A DNA stretch of 64,000 nucleotides from Streptomyces tailanensis (GTDB lineage: Bacteria > Actinomycetota > Actinomycetes > Streptomycetales > Streptomycetaceae), in NCBI RefSeq assembly GCF_008386495.1, contig NZ_VTHJ01000040.1, positions 1 through 64,000 of the forward strand, in the 5' to 3' direction. Under the pieces are notes generated by a model that had not been told where the DNA came from, did no database searches, and saw nothing but the letters and a program-made list of their open reading frames with translations. How positions within the stretch are numbered: the stretch's first letter is position 1; each line of letters starts with the position of its first letter. This document shows, one piece after another, positions 34,346 through 42,421 of this stretch. The position numbers were made by a program, and so were the translations under genes.

Positions 34346-35713
34346 TCAGCACAGCGCCACCGCCTGCCCGGGCGTCCCCTCGGTGCCCTCCGCCCATGCC
34401 GTCAGCGGGGTGAAGCCCCGGTGACCGCATTCGCCGAAGACCGTGACGGGGGTGCCGCCGGAGAGGGCGACGAGGCGCCACAGGCCCGGGCGGGAGCGGG
34501 CGGACGGGGTGAGGGGGAGGGCCAGGTCGCTGTCCGCGTCGGTCAGTTGCCAGGAGTCACCGTCCGGGACCGGTATGACGCGGGCGAGGGTGACCGGGTA
34601 CGAATCCAGCCAGGGGTCGTCCCGCAGGGCCTCGCCGTAGCGGGCCGCCGCCTCGGCCGGCGTCACCCCCGGCGGCCGTACGGCGGCGGGCACGGGTGCC
34701 GTGAACCGCTCGCCCAGAGCCGCCCGCAGCTGCCCCGCGCCCGGGTACGCCGACACCTCCGCCTCGAACGCCAGGCCCACCGGGAGCGACAGCTCGGGTG
34801 CGCGGCCGGCGGCCCCGTAGGAGAGGAGCAGGGCCGTACGGCCGGACTCGGCGCCGTGGAGCCAGATGCGGCGGGTGGTGAGGTGGGAGTCCGAGGTGTC
34901 GTACTGGGCGAGGGCGAGCCAGCGGTCGCGGACGGGCGGTCCGTCCGGCGAGCCGGACAGGCCGACGCGGGAGTGGACCGTCGCCGCGAGGCCGTCCGGG
35001 AGCCGCTCGCGACGCAGCCAGCCCTGGTCGAGAAGGTGGAGGAGGGCGCATTCCTCCAGCAGACGGACCGGCCAGCCCGGCCCCGATCCCGGTATGGCCC
35101 CCAACTCCCGCACCCGCGCGGCGAGTCCGGGAGCCTGCGCGTCGACCATGCGGGCCGCCGTCTCCTCCCACAGCCCGTAGCCCGCCTGCTCCGCGGCGGC
35201 GAGGCCGCCGCGGAGCAGGTCGGTCAGGCGCTGTTCGAGTTCCGTCGCGCCCGCGGTGATCCGCTCGGCGCGCCGCTCGGCACGGCGGCGCGCCGCCTCG
35301 GGGTCAGCGGACGCGGCCCCAGATGCCGCGCCCGTCCTCGTCGTCCTCTCCGCCGCACGCGCGCGGCGGCCGGACAACCACTGCTCCGCCCAGTCCGGCG
35401 CCTGCCCAGGCGGCACCGCACCGTCGTCGCCCGCCCAGAGCAGCAGCAGCCCCAGCGCGTGCTTGCACGGGAACTTGCGGCTCGGACAACTGCACTTGTA
35501 CGCGGGCCCTGCCGAGTCCGCGACGTCCACGATCGTTTGATACGGCTTGCTTCCACTTCCCTTGCACAGTCCCCACACCGTCCCCTCGTCCGAAGTGCCC
35601 GCCTGCGACCACGGTCCGGCCACGGCGAGTTTGCTTCCGGCTTTGCGCGACGCTGCGTCAGGCGCCATTGCCAGCACCTGCTCAGCCGTCCAGCGCACCC
35701 CCTGCTGAGTCAT
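34346..35713 (-). CDS. SWIM zinc-finger protein of the AAA+/VWA locus
   Basis: 455 residues from ATG 35713. The SWIM motif C-x-C-x6-C-x-H is complete: C74, C76, C83 and H85 (in Y-K-C-S-C-P-S-R-K-F-P-C-K-H). SWIM domains bind DNA or proteins. The remaining 350 residues are Arg/Ala-rich with a basic linker at 105-150 and no other domain I recognise. A -10 box ends 6 bases before the ATG and there is no ribosome-binding site, so the mRNA is probably leaderless. Divergent from the MoxR gene; in E. coli YehQ (from memory) is the corresponding SWIM protein next to an AAA+ and a VWA gene. Confidence 0.85.
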   Translation of the reverse strand: MTQQGVRWTAEQVLAMAPDAASRKAGSKLAVAGPWSQAGTSDEGTVWGLCKGSGSKPYQTIVDVADSAGPAYKCSCPSRKFPCKHALGLLLLWAGDDGAVPPGQAPDWAEQWLSGRRARAAERTTRTGAASGAASADPEAARRRAERRAERITAGATELEQRLTDLLRGGLAAAEQAGYGLWEETAARMVDAQAPGLAARVRELGAIPGSGPGWPVRLLEECALLHLLDQGWLRRERLPDGLAATVHSRVGLSGSPDGPPVRDRWLALAQYDTSDSHLTTRRIWLHGAESGRTALLLSYGAAGRAPELSLPVGLAFEAEVSAYPGAGQLRAALGERFTAPVPAAVRPPGVTPAEAAARYGEALRDDPWLDSYPVTLARVIPVPDGDSWQLTDADSDLALPLTPSARSRPGLWRLVALSGGTPVTVFGECGHRGFTPLTAWAEGTEGTPGQAVALC

Positions 35714-35719
35714 GTTCTG

Positions 35720-35742
35720 AAGGTAGATCCCACCACTGACAA
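35720..35742 (-). promoter_or_regulatory. DNA-damage (PafBC-type) promoter, SWIM/DUF5691 direction
   Basis: On the minus strand TTGTCAGTG (35742-35734), 8 bases, TACCTT (35725-35720): a perfect TTGTCRGTG-N8-TANNNT match. The ATG of the SWIM gene starts 7 bases after the -10 box, so the message is predicted to be leaderless. With the plus-strand copy it forms an 11-base perfect inverted repeat (CCACTGACAAT 35733-35743 / ATTGTCAGTGG 35780-35790). Confidence 0.75.
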
Positions 35743-35780
35743 TTGGCTTGCGCCAGCCTATTTCCGCAGGTCAGACTGGA

Positions 35781-35803
35781 TTGTCAGTGGCTTGGTGCAG
35801 TCT
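35781..35803 (+). promoter_or_regulatory. DNA-damage (PafBC-type) promoter, AAA+/VWA direction
   Basis: TTGTCAGTG (35781-35789), 8 bases, CAGTCT (35798-35803). Spacing is exact; the -10 box differs from TANNNT only at the first base. Transcription would start near 35810, leaving a ~37-base leader with GGAGGGGG before ATG 35847. Confidence 0.65.
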
Positions 35804-35846
35804 GGAGACCAGATCCGAACCGGCCGAGCTGGAGGGGGACTCAGCC

Positions 35847-37037
35847 ATGCCTGCGTCTGTTGAAACGACCACTGTCGACCCGAGCCACAACCAGTCCGCG
35901 CCCGCGAACGCGCACACGCCCGCGAGGGCGGAGGAGGGAGCGGGGGAGCCGGCCGGCGGCGAGGCGCTGCGGCCGCATGCCGAGCAGGCCTTCGCAGCCG
36001 AACTCGCCGCGTTGGCCGCACAGGACGACCGGACCCGTCCGGCCCGTTGGAAGATGTCGCCGTGGGCCGTCGCCACCTATCTGCTCGGCGGCACCCTGCC
36101 GGACGGCACGATCATCACACCCAAGTACGTGGGTCCGCGACGCATTATCGAGGTCGCCGTCACCACCCTCGCCACCGATCGCGCCCTGCTCCTGCTAGGC
36201 GTCCCCGGCACCGCCAAGACCTGGGTGTCGGAGCACCTGGCGGCCGCCGTCAGCGGTGACTCGACACTGCTCGTCCAGGGCACGGCCGGCACCCCGGAGG
36301 AGGCGATCCGCTACGGCTGGAACTACGCGCGGCTGCTCGCCCACGGCCCGAGCCGCGACGCCCTCGTGCCCAGCCCCGTGATGCGGGCCATGGCGGAGGG
36401 CATGACGGCCCGCGTCGAGGAGCTGACCCGCATCCCGGCCGATGTGCAGGACACGCTGATCACGATCCTGTCCGAGAAGACGCTGCCGATCCCGGAGTTG
36501 GGACAGGAGGTGCAGGCCGTCCGCGGTTTCAATCTCATCGCCACGGCCAACGACCGCGACCGCGGCGTCAACGACCTGTCGAGCGCCCTGCGCCGCCGTT
36601 TCAACACGGTGGTGCTGCCGCTGCCGGAGAGCGCCGACGCCGAGGTCGACATTGTCTCGCGCCGCGTCGACCAGATCGGCCGCTCCCTCGATCTGCCGAC
36701 CACACCGGACGGCATCGACGAGATCCGCCGCGTCGTCACCGTCTTCCGCGAGCTGCGCGACGGCGTCACGACGGACGGCCGTACGAAGCTGAAGTCGCCC
36801 AGCGGCACGCTGTCGACGGCCGAGGCGATCTCCGTCGTCACCAACGGGCTCGCCCTCGCCGCCCACTTCGGCGACGGCGTCCTGCGGCCTTCCGACGTCG
36901 CCGCCGGCATCCTCGGCGCCGTCGTCCGAGACTCGGCCGCCGACCGCGTCATCTGGCAGGAGTATCTGGAGGCCGTCGTCCGCGAGCGCGACGGCTGGAC
37001 GGACTTCTACCGCGCCTGCCGCGAGGTGAGCGCATGA
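35847..37037 (+). CDS. MoxR-type AAA+ ATPase of the AAA+/VWA locus
   Basis: 396 residues from ATG 35847 (GGAGGGGG upstream). After a ~65-residue disordered leader, Walker A is G-V-P-G-T-A-K-T (118-125), the Walker B region reads A-R-V-E-E-L-T-R (E191-E192, glutamate in place of the usual aspartate), sensor 1 is A-T-A-N-D-R-D (about 232-238) and the arginine finger region R-R-R-F is at 249-252. MoxR ATPases usually work as chaperone-like hexamers with a von Willebrand A partner, here encoded three genes downstream. Its stop overlaps the next start (ATGA). The E-E variant seems a family feature (YehL-like), not a loss of function, but this is from memory. Confidence 0.9.
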   Translation: MPASVETTTVDPSHNQSAPANAHTPARAEEGAGEPAGGEALRPHAEQAFAAELAALAAQDDRTRPARWKMSPWAVATYLLGGTLPDGTIITPKYVGPRRIIEVAVTTLATDRALLLLGVPGTAKTWVSEHLAAAVSGDSTLLVQGTAGTPEEAIRYGWNYARLLAHGPSRDALVPSPVMRAMAEGMTARVEELTRIPADVQDTLITILSEKTLPIPELGQEVQAVRGFNLIATANDRDRGVNDLSSALRRRFNTVVLPLPESADAEVDIVSRRVDQIGRSLDLPTTPDGIDEIRRVVTVFRELRDGVTTDGRTKLKSPSGTLSTAEAISVVTNGLALAAHFGDGVLRPSDVAAGILGAVVRDSAADRVIWQEYLEAVVRERDGWTDFYRACREVSA

Positions 37038-39436
37038 CCGGACACGACGAGCATCAGGAGGGGGCGCGGTCGCCCGGCGGCGGGCCGCTGCTGCTCGGTG
37101 TGCGGCATCACGGGCCGGGGTCGGCGCGGGCGGTGCGGGCCGCGCTGGAGGCGGCCCGGCCGCGGGTTGTGCTGATCGAGGGGCCACCGGAGGCGGACGT
37201 CCTGATTCCGCTGGCCGCCGACGAGGACATGCGGCCCCCGGTCGCCCTCCTCGCCCACGCGGTGGACGAGCCCGGCCGCTCGGCGTTCTGGCCCTTCGCC
37301 GAGTTCTCCCCGGAGTGGGTGGCCATCCGCTGGGCCCTGCGCCACGGCGTCCCGGCCCGCTTCATCGACCTTCCGGCGACGCACACGCTGGCCTGGGGCA
37401 AGGAGGAGGCCGAGGCAACCGAGCCGGAGGGGGCGGCTGAGGAGCCGGCCGAGGGTGAGGCGGTTCGGGTCGATCCGCTGGGCGCGCTCGCCGAAGCCGC
37501 CGGTCATGACGATCCCGAGCGCTGGTGGGAGGACGTGATCGAGCACCGGGGGACGGGCGGGGACGTCTTCGCGCCGTTCACCGTGCTGGAGGAGGCCATG
37601 GGGGCGCTGCGGGAGGTGTACGGGGACGGAGGGCGTGACCGCGATCCCGTGCGCGAGGCGTACATGCGGTTGCAGGTACGGGCCGCGCAGAAGGAGTTCG
37701 GGAACGACGAGGTGGCCGTCGTGTGCGGGGCCTGGCATGTGCCCGCGCTGCGGGAGAAGCGGACCGTGGCCGCCGACCGGGCGCTGCTGAAGGGGCTGCC
37801 CAAGGTCAAGGCCGACATGACCTGGGTGCCGTGGACGCACCGGCGGCTGGCCCGGGCCGGCGGCTACGGGGCGGGGATCGACTCGCCGGGCTGGTACGGG
37901 CATCTGTTCGGTGCGCCCGACCGCCCCGTCGAGCGGTGGCTGACCAAGGTGGCCGGGCTGCTGCGCGAGGAGGACCGGATCGTCTCCTCCGCGCACGTCA
38001 TCGAGGCGGTACGGCTCGCCGAGACGCTGGCCGCGATGCGCGGGCGCCCGCTGCCGGGCCTCACCGAGACCACCGACGCCGTACGGGCGGTGATGTGCGA
38101 GGGCTCGGACGTGCCGCTGTCGCTGGTGCACGACCGGCTGGTGGTCGGCGATGTGCTGGGCGAGGTGCCCGCGTCGGCGCCGGCGGTGCCGTTGCAACGG
38201 GACCTCACGCGGTCGCAGCGGAGGTTGCGGCTCAAGCCGGAGGCCCTGGAGCGGGAGTTGGAGCTCGACCTGCGCAAGGAGAACGACGCCGGGCGCAGCC
38301 GACTCCTGCACCGGTTGGGGCTGCTCGGCATCGCGTGGGGCGAGCCCGCCGCCTCGCGCGGCAGTACGGGGACGTTCCGGGAAACCTGGCGGCTGCGCTG
38401 GGAGCCCGAGCTGTCGGTGCGGGTCGCCGAGGCCGGGGTGTGGGGGACCACCGTGCTCTCGGCGGCGACCGCGAAGGCCGAGGCGGACGCCCTGTCGGCC
38501 CAGCCGCTCGCCGAGATCACCGGACTCGCCGAGCGCTGCCTCCTCGCCGAACTCCCGGACGCCCTGCCGGTGGTGATGCGGGTCCTCGCCGACCGCGCCG
38601 CCCTCGACGCCGACGTCGGCCACCTCGCCCAGGCGCTCCCGGCCCTGGTCCGCTCCCTCCGCTACGGCGACGTCCGCGCCACCGACACCCGGGCGTTGGC
38701 CGAGGTCGCGGCCGGGCTCGCCGAGCGCGTCTTCGTCGGCCTTCCACCCGCGTGCGCCGCCCTCGACGCGGACGCGGCCCAGGAGATGCGCCGCCATGTG
38801 GACGCGGTGCACGGCGCGGTGGGGCTGCTGGGCGACGCCGTCGCGGTGGAGCGGGACGGGGAGATACGGGGCGGCATCCGGGCCCGCTGGCACTCCGTGC
38901 TCCATGTCCTGTCGCGGCGGGACACCGTGCCGGGGGTCATTCGGGGGCGGGCCGTGCGACTGCTGCTGGACGACGGGGAGTTGGCGCAGGACGAGGCCGC
39001 CCGGCTCATGGGGCTCGTGCTCTCGCCGGGTACGGCGCCGGCCGATGCGGCGGCGTGGATCGAGGGGTTCGTCGGGGGCGGCTCCGGCGGCGGAATGCTG
39101 CTGGTGCACGACGAGCGGCTGCTCGGGCTGGTGGACGCCTGGCTGACCGGGGTGCCGGGGGACGCGTTCACCGACGTACTGCCGTTGCTGCGGCGCACGT
39201 TCTCGGCGTACGAGCCGGGGGTGCGCCGGACCCTCGGCGAACTGGTGCGCCGGGGACCGGGAACAGCGGGAAGCGGTGGCGCGGTCGGCTCGGGCATACC
39301 GGGCTTCGCCGACGAGCTGGACGCCGAGCGCGCGGACGCCGTACTGCCGGTGCTGCGGCTGCTGCTCGGCCTTGAGGACGACCAGGACGACCAGGAAGAC
39401 GCCGACGACAACGACCTTGGGGGGGTGGCGGGATGA
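37034..39436 (+). CDS. DUF5682 protein (TraB/ChaN-like) of the AAA+/VWA locus
   Basis: 800 residues, start overlapping the MoxR stop by 4 bases. The N-terminal ~250 residues resemble the TraB/ChaN/erythromycin-esterase-like fold: G-V-R-H-H-G-P-G-S-A-R (about 17-27), V-L-I-E-G-P-P-E-A (about 47-55) and A-V-V-C-G-A-W-H-V-P-A-L (about 230-241), with conserved-looking histidines and glutamate that could form a metal or catalytic site. The rest is helical, Leu/Ala/Arg-rich and unassigned. The length fits the YehM-type protein remembered from E. coli. The C-terminus is very acidic (E-D-D-Q-D-D-Q-E-D-A-D-D). Enzymatic activity is not established. Confidence 0.8.
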   Translation: MTGHDEHQEGARSPGGGPLLLGVRHHGPGSARAVRAALEAARPRVVLIEGPPEADVLIPLAADEDMRPPVALLAHAVDEPGRSAFWPFAEFSPEWVAIRWALRHGVPARFIDLPATHTLAWGKEEAEATEPEGAAEEPAEGEAVRVDPLGALAEAAGHDDPERWWEDVIEHRGTGGDVFAPFTVLEEAMGALREVYGDGGRDRDPVREAYMRLQVRAAQKEFGNDEVAVVCGAWHVPALREKRTVAADRALLKGLPKVKADMTWVPWTHRRLARAGGYGAGIDSPGWYGHLFGAPDRPVERWLTKVAGLLREEDRIVSSAHVIEAVRLAETLAAMRGRPLPGLTETTDAVRAVMCEGSDVPLSLVHDRLVVGDVLGEVPASAPAVPLQRDLTRSQRRLRLKPEALERELELDLRKENDAGRSRLLHRLGLLGIAWGEPAASRGSTGTFRETWRLRWEPELSVRVAEAGVWGTTVLSAATAKAEADALSAQPLAEITGLAERCLLAELPDALPVVMRVLADRAALDADVGHLAQALPALVRSLRYGDVRATDTRALAEVAAGLAERVFVGLPPACAALDADAAQEMRRHVDAVHGAVGLLGDAVAVERDGEIRGGIRARWHSVLHVLSRRDTVPGVIRGRAVRLLLDDGELAQDEAARLMGLVLSPGTAPADAAAWIEGFVGGGSGGGMLLVHDERLLGLVDAWLTGVPGDAFTDVLPLLRRTFSAYEPGVRRTLGELVRRGPGTAGSGGAVGSGIPGFADELDAERADAVLPVLRLLLGLEDDQDDQEDADDNDLGGVAG

Positions 39437-39594
39437 CGACCGAGGGACTGAGGGAGCCGAGGCAGGCCGCCGAAGCGGTGGAGGCCAAGGACGGGCGCGG
39501 GCGCGGCCACGGGCGCCGCTCGGACGACGGCCGGACGACGACCGTGCCGGTGATCCCGCTCTGGGACCGGCCTCGTACGGGGGTGCGCGGATGA
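39433..39594 (+). CDS. 53-residue protein coupled within the AAA+/VWA operon
   Basis: A 54-codon frame whose ATG overlaps the stop of the DUF5682 gene (ATGA, 39433) and whose stop overlaps the start of the VWA gene (ATGA, 39591). Two perfect 4-base overlaps in succession are strong evidence for a real, translationally coupled gene. The product is basic in its middle (G-R-G-R-G-H-G-R-R-S), and ends in a hydrophobic-aromatic segment T-V-P-V-I-P-L-W-D-R-P. No membrane helix, cysteine or known family. It could be a linker or regulatory peptide of the AAA+/VWA complex, but the role is unknown. Confidence 0.7.
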   Translation: MTTEGLREPRQAAEAVEAKDGRGRGHGRRSDDGRTTTVPVIPLWDRPRTGVRG

Positions 39595-40772
39595 CGACGG
39601 GGACAACCGGGGCGAACGCGAACGTGACCGCGGGCGACGAGCGGCTCAGGCGCTGGCGGCTCGTGCTGGGCGGGGATTCGGCGGACGGGACGGGGCGTGC
39701 CCTGAGTGGGCAGGACGCGGCGATGGACCAGGCGTTGACCGCGCTGTACGGGAAGGGGGACAAACCGCAGACGGGGCGGGAGCGTTCAGCGGGGCTCGGG
39801 GCGTCGGCGCCGTCGGTGGCGCGCTGGCTCGGGGATATCCGGACGTACTTCCCCTCCTCCGTCGTCCAGGTCATGCAGCGGGACGCCATCGACCGGCTGG
39901 GCCTGTCCACGCTGCTGCTGGAGCCGGAGATGCTGGAGGCGGTGGAGGCCGACGTCCACCTCGTCGGCACGCTGCTGTCGCTCAACAAGGCCATGCCGGA
40001 GACGACCAAGGAGACCGCGCGTGCCGTCGTGCGCAAGGTCGTCGAGGACCTGGAGAAGCGGCTCGCCACCCGCACCCGGGCCACCCTCACCGGCGCCCTC
40101 GACCGCAGCGCCCGTATCAGCCGGCCGCGGCACCACGACATCGACTGGAACCGCACGATCTCGGCCAACCTCAAGAACTACCTGCCGGAGTACCGGACGG
40201 TGGTGCCCGAGCGGCTGATCGGGTACGGGCGGGCCTCGCGGTCGGTGAAGAAGGACGTCGTCCTCTGCATCGACCAGTCGGGGTCGATGGCGGCGTCCGT
40301 CGTCTACGCGTCCGTGTTCGGGGCGGTGCTGGCGTCCATGCGGTCCATCAGCACCCGGCTGGTCGTCTTCGACACGGCCGTCGTCGACCTCACCGACCAG
40401 CTCGACGACCCGGTCGACGTCCTCTTCGGCACCCAGCTCGGCGGTGGTACGGACATCAACAGGGCGCTCGCGTACTGCCAGTCGCAGATCACCCGGCCCG
40501 CGGACACGGTGGTCGTGCTGATCAGCGACCTCTACGAGGGCGGGATACGGGACGAGATGCTGAAGCGGGTGGCGGCGATGAAGGCGTCGGGGGTGCAGTT
40601 CGTGACGCTGCTCGCGCTCTCCGACGAGGGGACGCCCGCGTACGACCGCGAGCACGCGGCGGCGCTCGCGGCCCTCGGCGCACCGGCGTTCGCCTGCACG
40701 CCCGATCTCTTCCCCGAGGTGATGGCGGCGGCGATCGAGAAACGGCCATTGCCGATACCGGACAGTGTCTGA
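39591..40772 (+). CDS. Von Willebrand A (CoxE-like) protein of the AAA+/VWA locus
   Basis: 393 residues from ATG 39591. The first ~220 residues are helical and include a basic stretch near 155-180. The VWA domain follows, with a complete MIDAS: D-Q-S-G-S (D228, S230, S232), the threonine in G-G-G-T-D-I and aspartate in I-S-D-L-Y-E-G-G, so it should bind Mg2+ and a partner carboxylate. Proteins of this type bind MoxR ATPases and present or insert substrates. The 4-base overlap with the 53-residue gene couples it to the operon. In E. coli the counterpart would be YehP. Cytoplasmic, no signal peptide. Confidence 0.9.
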   Translation: MTTGTTGANANVTAGDERLRRWRLVLGGDSADGTGRALSGQDAAMDQALTALYGKGDKPQTGRERSAGLGASAPSVARWLGDIRTYFPSSVVQVMQRDAIDRLGLSTLLLEPEMLEAVEADVHLVGTLLSLNKAMPETTKETARAVVRKVVEDLEKRLATRTRATLTGALDRSARISRPRHHDIDWNRTISANLKNYLPEYRTVVPERLIGYGRASRSVKKDVVLCIDQSGSMAASVVYASVFGAVLASMRSISTRLVVFDTAVVDLTDQLDDPVDVLFGTQLGGGTDINRALAYCQSQITRPADTVVVLISDLYEGGIRDEMLKRVAAMKASGVQFVTLLALSDEGTPAYDREHAAALAALGAPAFACTPDLFPEVMAAAIEKRPLPIPDSV

Positions 40773-41036
40773 ACCGTCAGCGCCTGACCGTCAGCGCCCG
40801 GCCGTGCGGGTGGACGGCAGTTGACGGCTGTGAACAGGACCGTCGCGGAGTCGAGAACCGGACAAGGGGGGTTGAAAAGCGGACATGGCAACGCATCGGT
40901 GACGGAGGGCTTGCGCGACCGCGGGCGTCCCGTGCGAGGATCGACAACACTTCACAGCCTTCACACGGGCGTTCGCATCTCGCGCAACTTCGCCCCGTAC
41001 TCCGTCGTTCCGCCGCACGGAAGGACCCGCCCCGCT

Positions 41037-42185
41037 TTGTCCTCAGCAGCCACGCCGCTCGGTGCCGGTGCCGCTCCGCGCGTGATACGCGGGGCCGCCG
41101 GGCGCCGGGTGTTGCAAGTGGTGCTGCTGGTGGGTGGGTTGTTCGTGCTGGGGCTTCTCTGCGGGGAGCGGGCGAGCGCGGCGGAGGGGACTGCGACCTC
41201 ACCGCTCGCCTCGATCACCAGCGAGGTCCAGGAGATCGGCGGTTCGGCGGCCTCCGTCGAGAATGCGCCCGACGGCGCGCCCGGCACTTCACGCGACACC
41301 TCGCCCGATCCCGCACCCCGGCCCACGGCCGCCGTCTCGGACACCGTCACCGACGCCGCCGGCCCGGCGGGCCGCGCGGTGCCGCCGGTCGGCGTACACG
41401 TCGTCGAGCCGGTCACGCGGCACGTCGTCGAGCCGGCCGCCGAACAGGTCGTGCGGCCGGTCACCCACGGCCTCGTGCGGCCGGTCAGCGAGCAGGTCGT
41501 GCGGCCGGTCACTGACGACGTCGTACAGCCCGTCACCGAAGACCTTGTACAGCCCGTCACCGAGGGCCTTGTGCGGCCGGTCACCGAGGGTCTCGTGCAG
41601 CCCGTCGCCGAAGGGGTCGTGCGGCCGATCGGTGATGTGGTGGAGTCGGTGACCGAGGGGCTGGTCGGGGTGCCGTCGCAGTTTCCGCCGGTGGCCGAGT
41701 TGCCGTCGCTGCCTGGTGTCCCGGGGCTTCCGGAACTGCCCGGGCTGCCGGTGTGGCCCGCGTTGCCGGGGGAGACTCTGCCGGCCGACGTGACGCCGCA
41801 GTTGCCGGGCGGGGCCGAGTCCGAGCGACCGGGCGCGATCGTGGACGGCGACCGTGAGCGGGCGGCCGGCCCGGAGCCCGTCGTCCACGGGCCGCATGTC
41901 GGCGCCGTCGGCGATGCGGTGGCCGTGCCGGTGGCTCACCGGGCCGCCGATGCCGGGGACGCGCGAGTCGCGCGGACGCCCGTACAGCAGGGCCCCGACG
42001 GACTTCCGACAGGCGCGCTCGGCGGGCACTCCGCGGTCGACAACGGCGGGCCGCGCCACGCCGAGCCGCACGCCGTCACCTCTCTTCACCAGGCGCCGCT
42101 GAGCCTCGTGCCCGGCGCCACCGCGGCCGACGCCGCGCACGGGACCCGGGACCGCCACCGGGACATCCCCGAGTTCCCCGGCTAG
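41037..42185 (+). CDS. Exported octapeptide-repeat protein
   Basis: TTG 41037 follows GGAAGG (41019-41024) and places a signal peptide at the N-terminus: basic R-G-A-A-G-R-R, a hydrophobic run V-L-L-V-G-G-L-F-V-L-G-L-L, then A-S-A cleavage (about residue 46-48). The frame opens upstream at 40821 but would put 70 unlikely residues before it. The mature ~335 residues contain ten octapeptides of type V-V-R-P-V-T-E-G (41400-41639), then a Pro/Leu-rich and a His/Ala-rich part. Unknown function; such proteins may coat or bind the cell wall. It may have lost its C-terminus (see 42284-42421). Confidence 0.75.
   Translation: MSSAATPLGAGAAPRVIRGAAGRRVLQVVLLVGGLFVLGLLCGERASAAEGTATSPLASITSEVQEIGGSAASVENAPDGAPGTSRDTSPDPAPRPTAAVSDTVTDAAGPAGRAVPPVGVHVVEPVTRHVVEPAAEQVVRPVTHGLVRPVSEQVVRPVTDDVVQPVTEDLVQPVTEGLVRPVTEGLVQPVAEGVVRPIGDVVESVTEGLVGVPSQFPPVAELPSLPGVPGLPELPGLPVWPALPGETLPADVTPQLPGGAESERPGAIVDGDRERAAGPEPVVHGPHVGAVGDAVAVPVAHRAADAGDARVARTPVQQGPDGLPTGALGGHSAVDNGGPRHAEPHAVTSLHQAPLSLVPGATAADAAHGTRDRHRDIPEFPG
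41400..41639 (+). repeat. Ten 24-base octapeptide repeats
   Basis: Tandem units coding (V/L)-V-(R/E/Q)-P-V-T-x-x, with changes such as V-V-E-P-A-A-E-Q and V-V-R-P-I-G-D-V. Copy number may vary between strains. Confidence 0.85.
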
Positions 42186-42239
42186 GGCAGACCTTCACCC
42201 CCGCCTGACCTGTCGCGCGGAGGCGGAACAGGTCTGCCC
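42185..42239 (+). terminator. Large composite hairpin after the octapeptide gene
   Basis: GGGCAGACCT (42185-42194) pairs with AGGTCTGCCC (42230-42239); inside, CCGCCT (42201-42206) pairs with AGGCGG (42221-42226). It starts at the last base of the TAG stop codon. It may be a terminator or an inserted palindrome that ended the reading frame. Confidence 0.5.
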
Positions 42240-42283
42240 GCCGTCCGGGCATCCCCTCCACTTCCCCGGAGTCCCGGACGACA

Positions 42284-42421
42284 GCCCTCGTCGCCCCGTT
42301 CGCCCAGGACCTCACCGGCACGGTCGGCGACACCGTCGGCCCGCTGGCCGCGAACGCGGTCACCGGCGTAGCGGGCGTCGCCGATTCCGTCACCCCGGGC
42401 TACGTCTCGCGTGCCATCTGA
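42284..42421 (+). pseudogene. Stranded C-terminal coding segment
   Basis: A 45-codon stretch ending in TGA (42419-42421) reads like coding sequence (A-L-V-A-P-F-A-Q-D-L, then G-D-T-V-G-P-L-A-A-N-A-V, G-V-A-D-S-V-T-P-G-Y-V) but has no start codon and an in-frame stop at 42206. It is in a different frame from the octapeptide gene that ends 99 bases earlier. I infer a former C-terminus cut off by a frameshift or the hairpin insertion at 42185-42239. Confidence 0.4.

Noticed and set aside
37007..40174. Minus-strand frame of 1055 codons opposite the AAA+/VWA operon
   Set aside because: Antisense to genes with intact motifs and overlapping starts; no family features.
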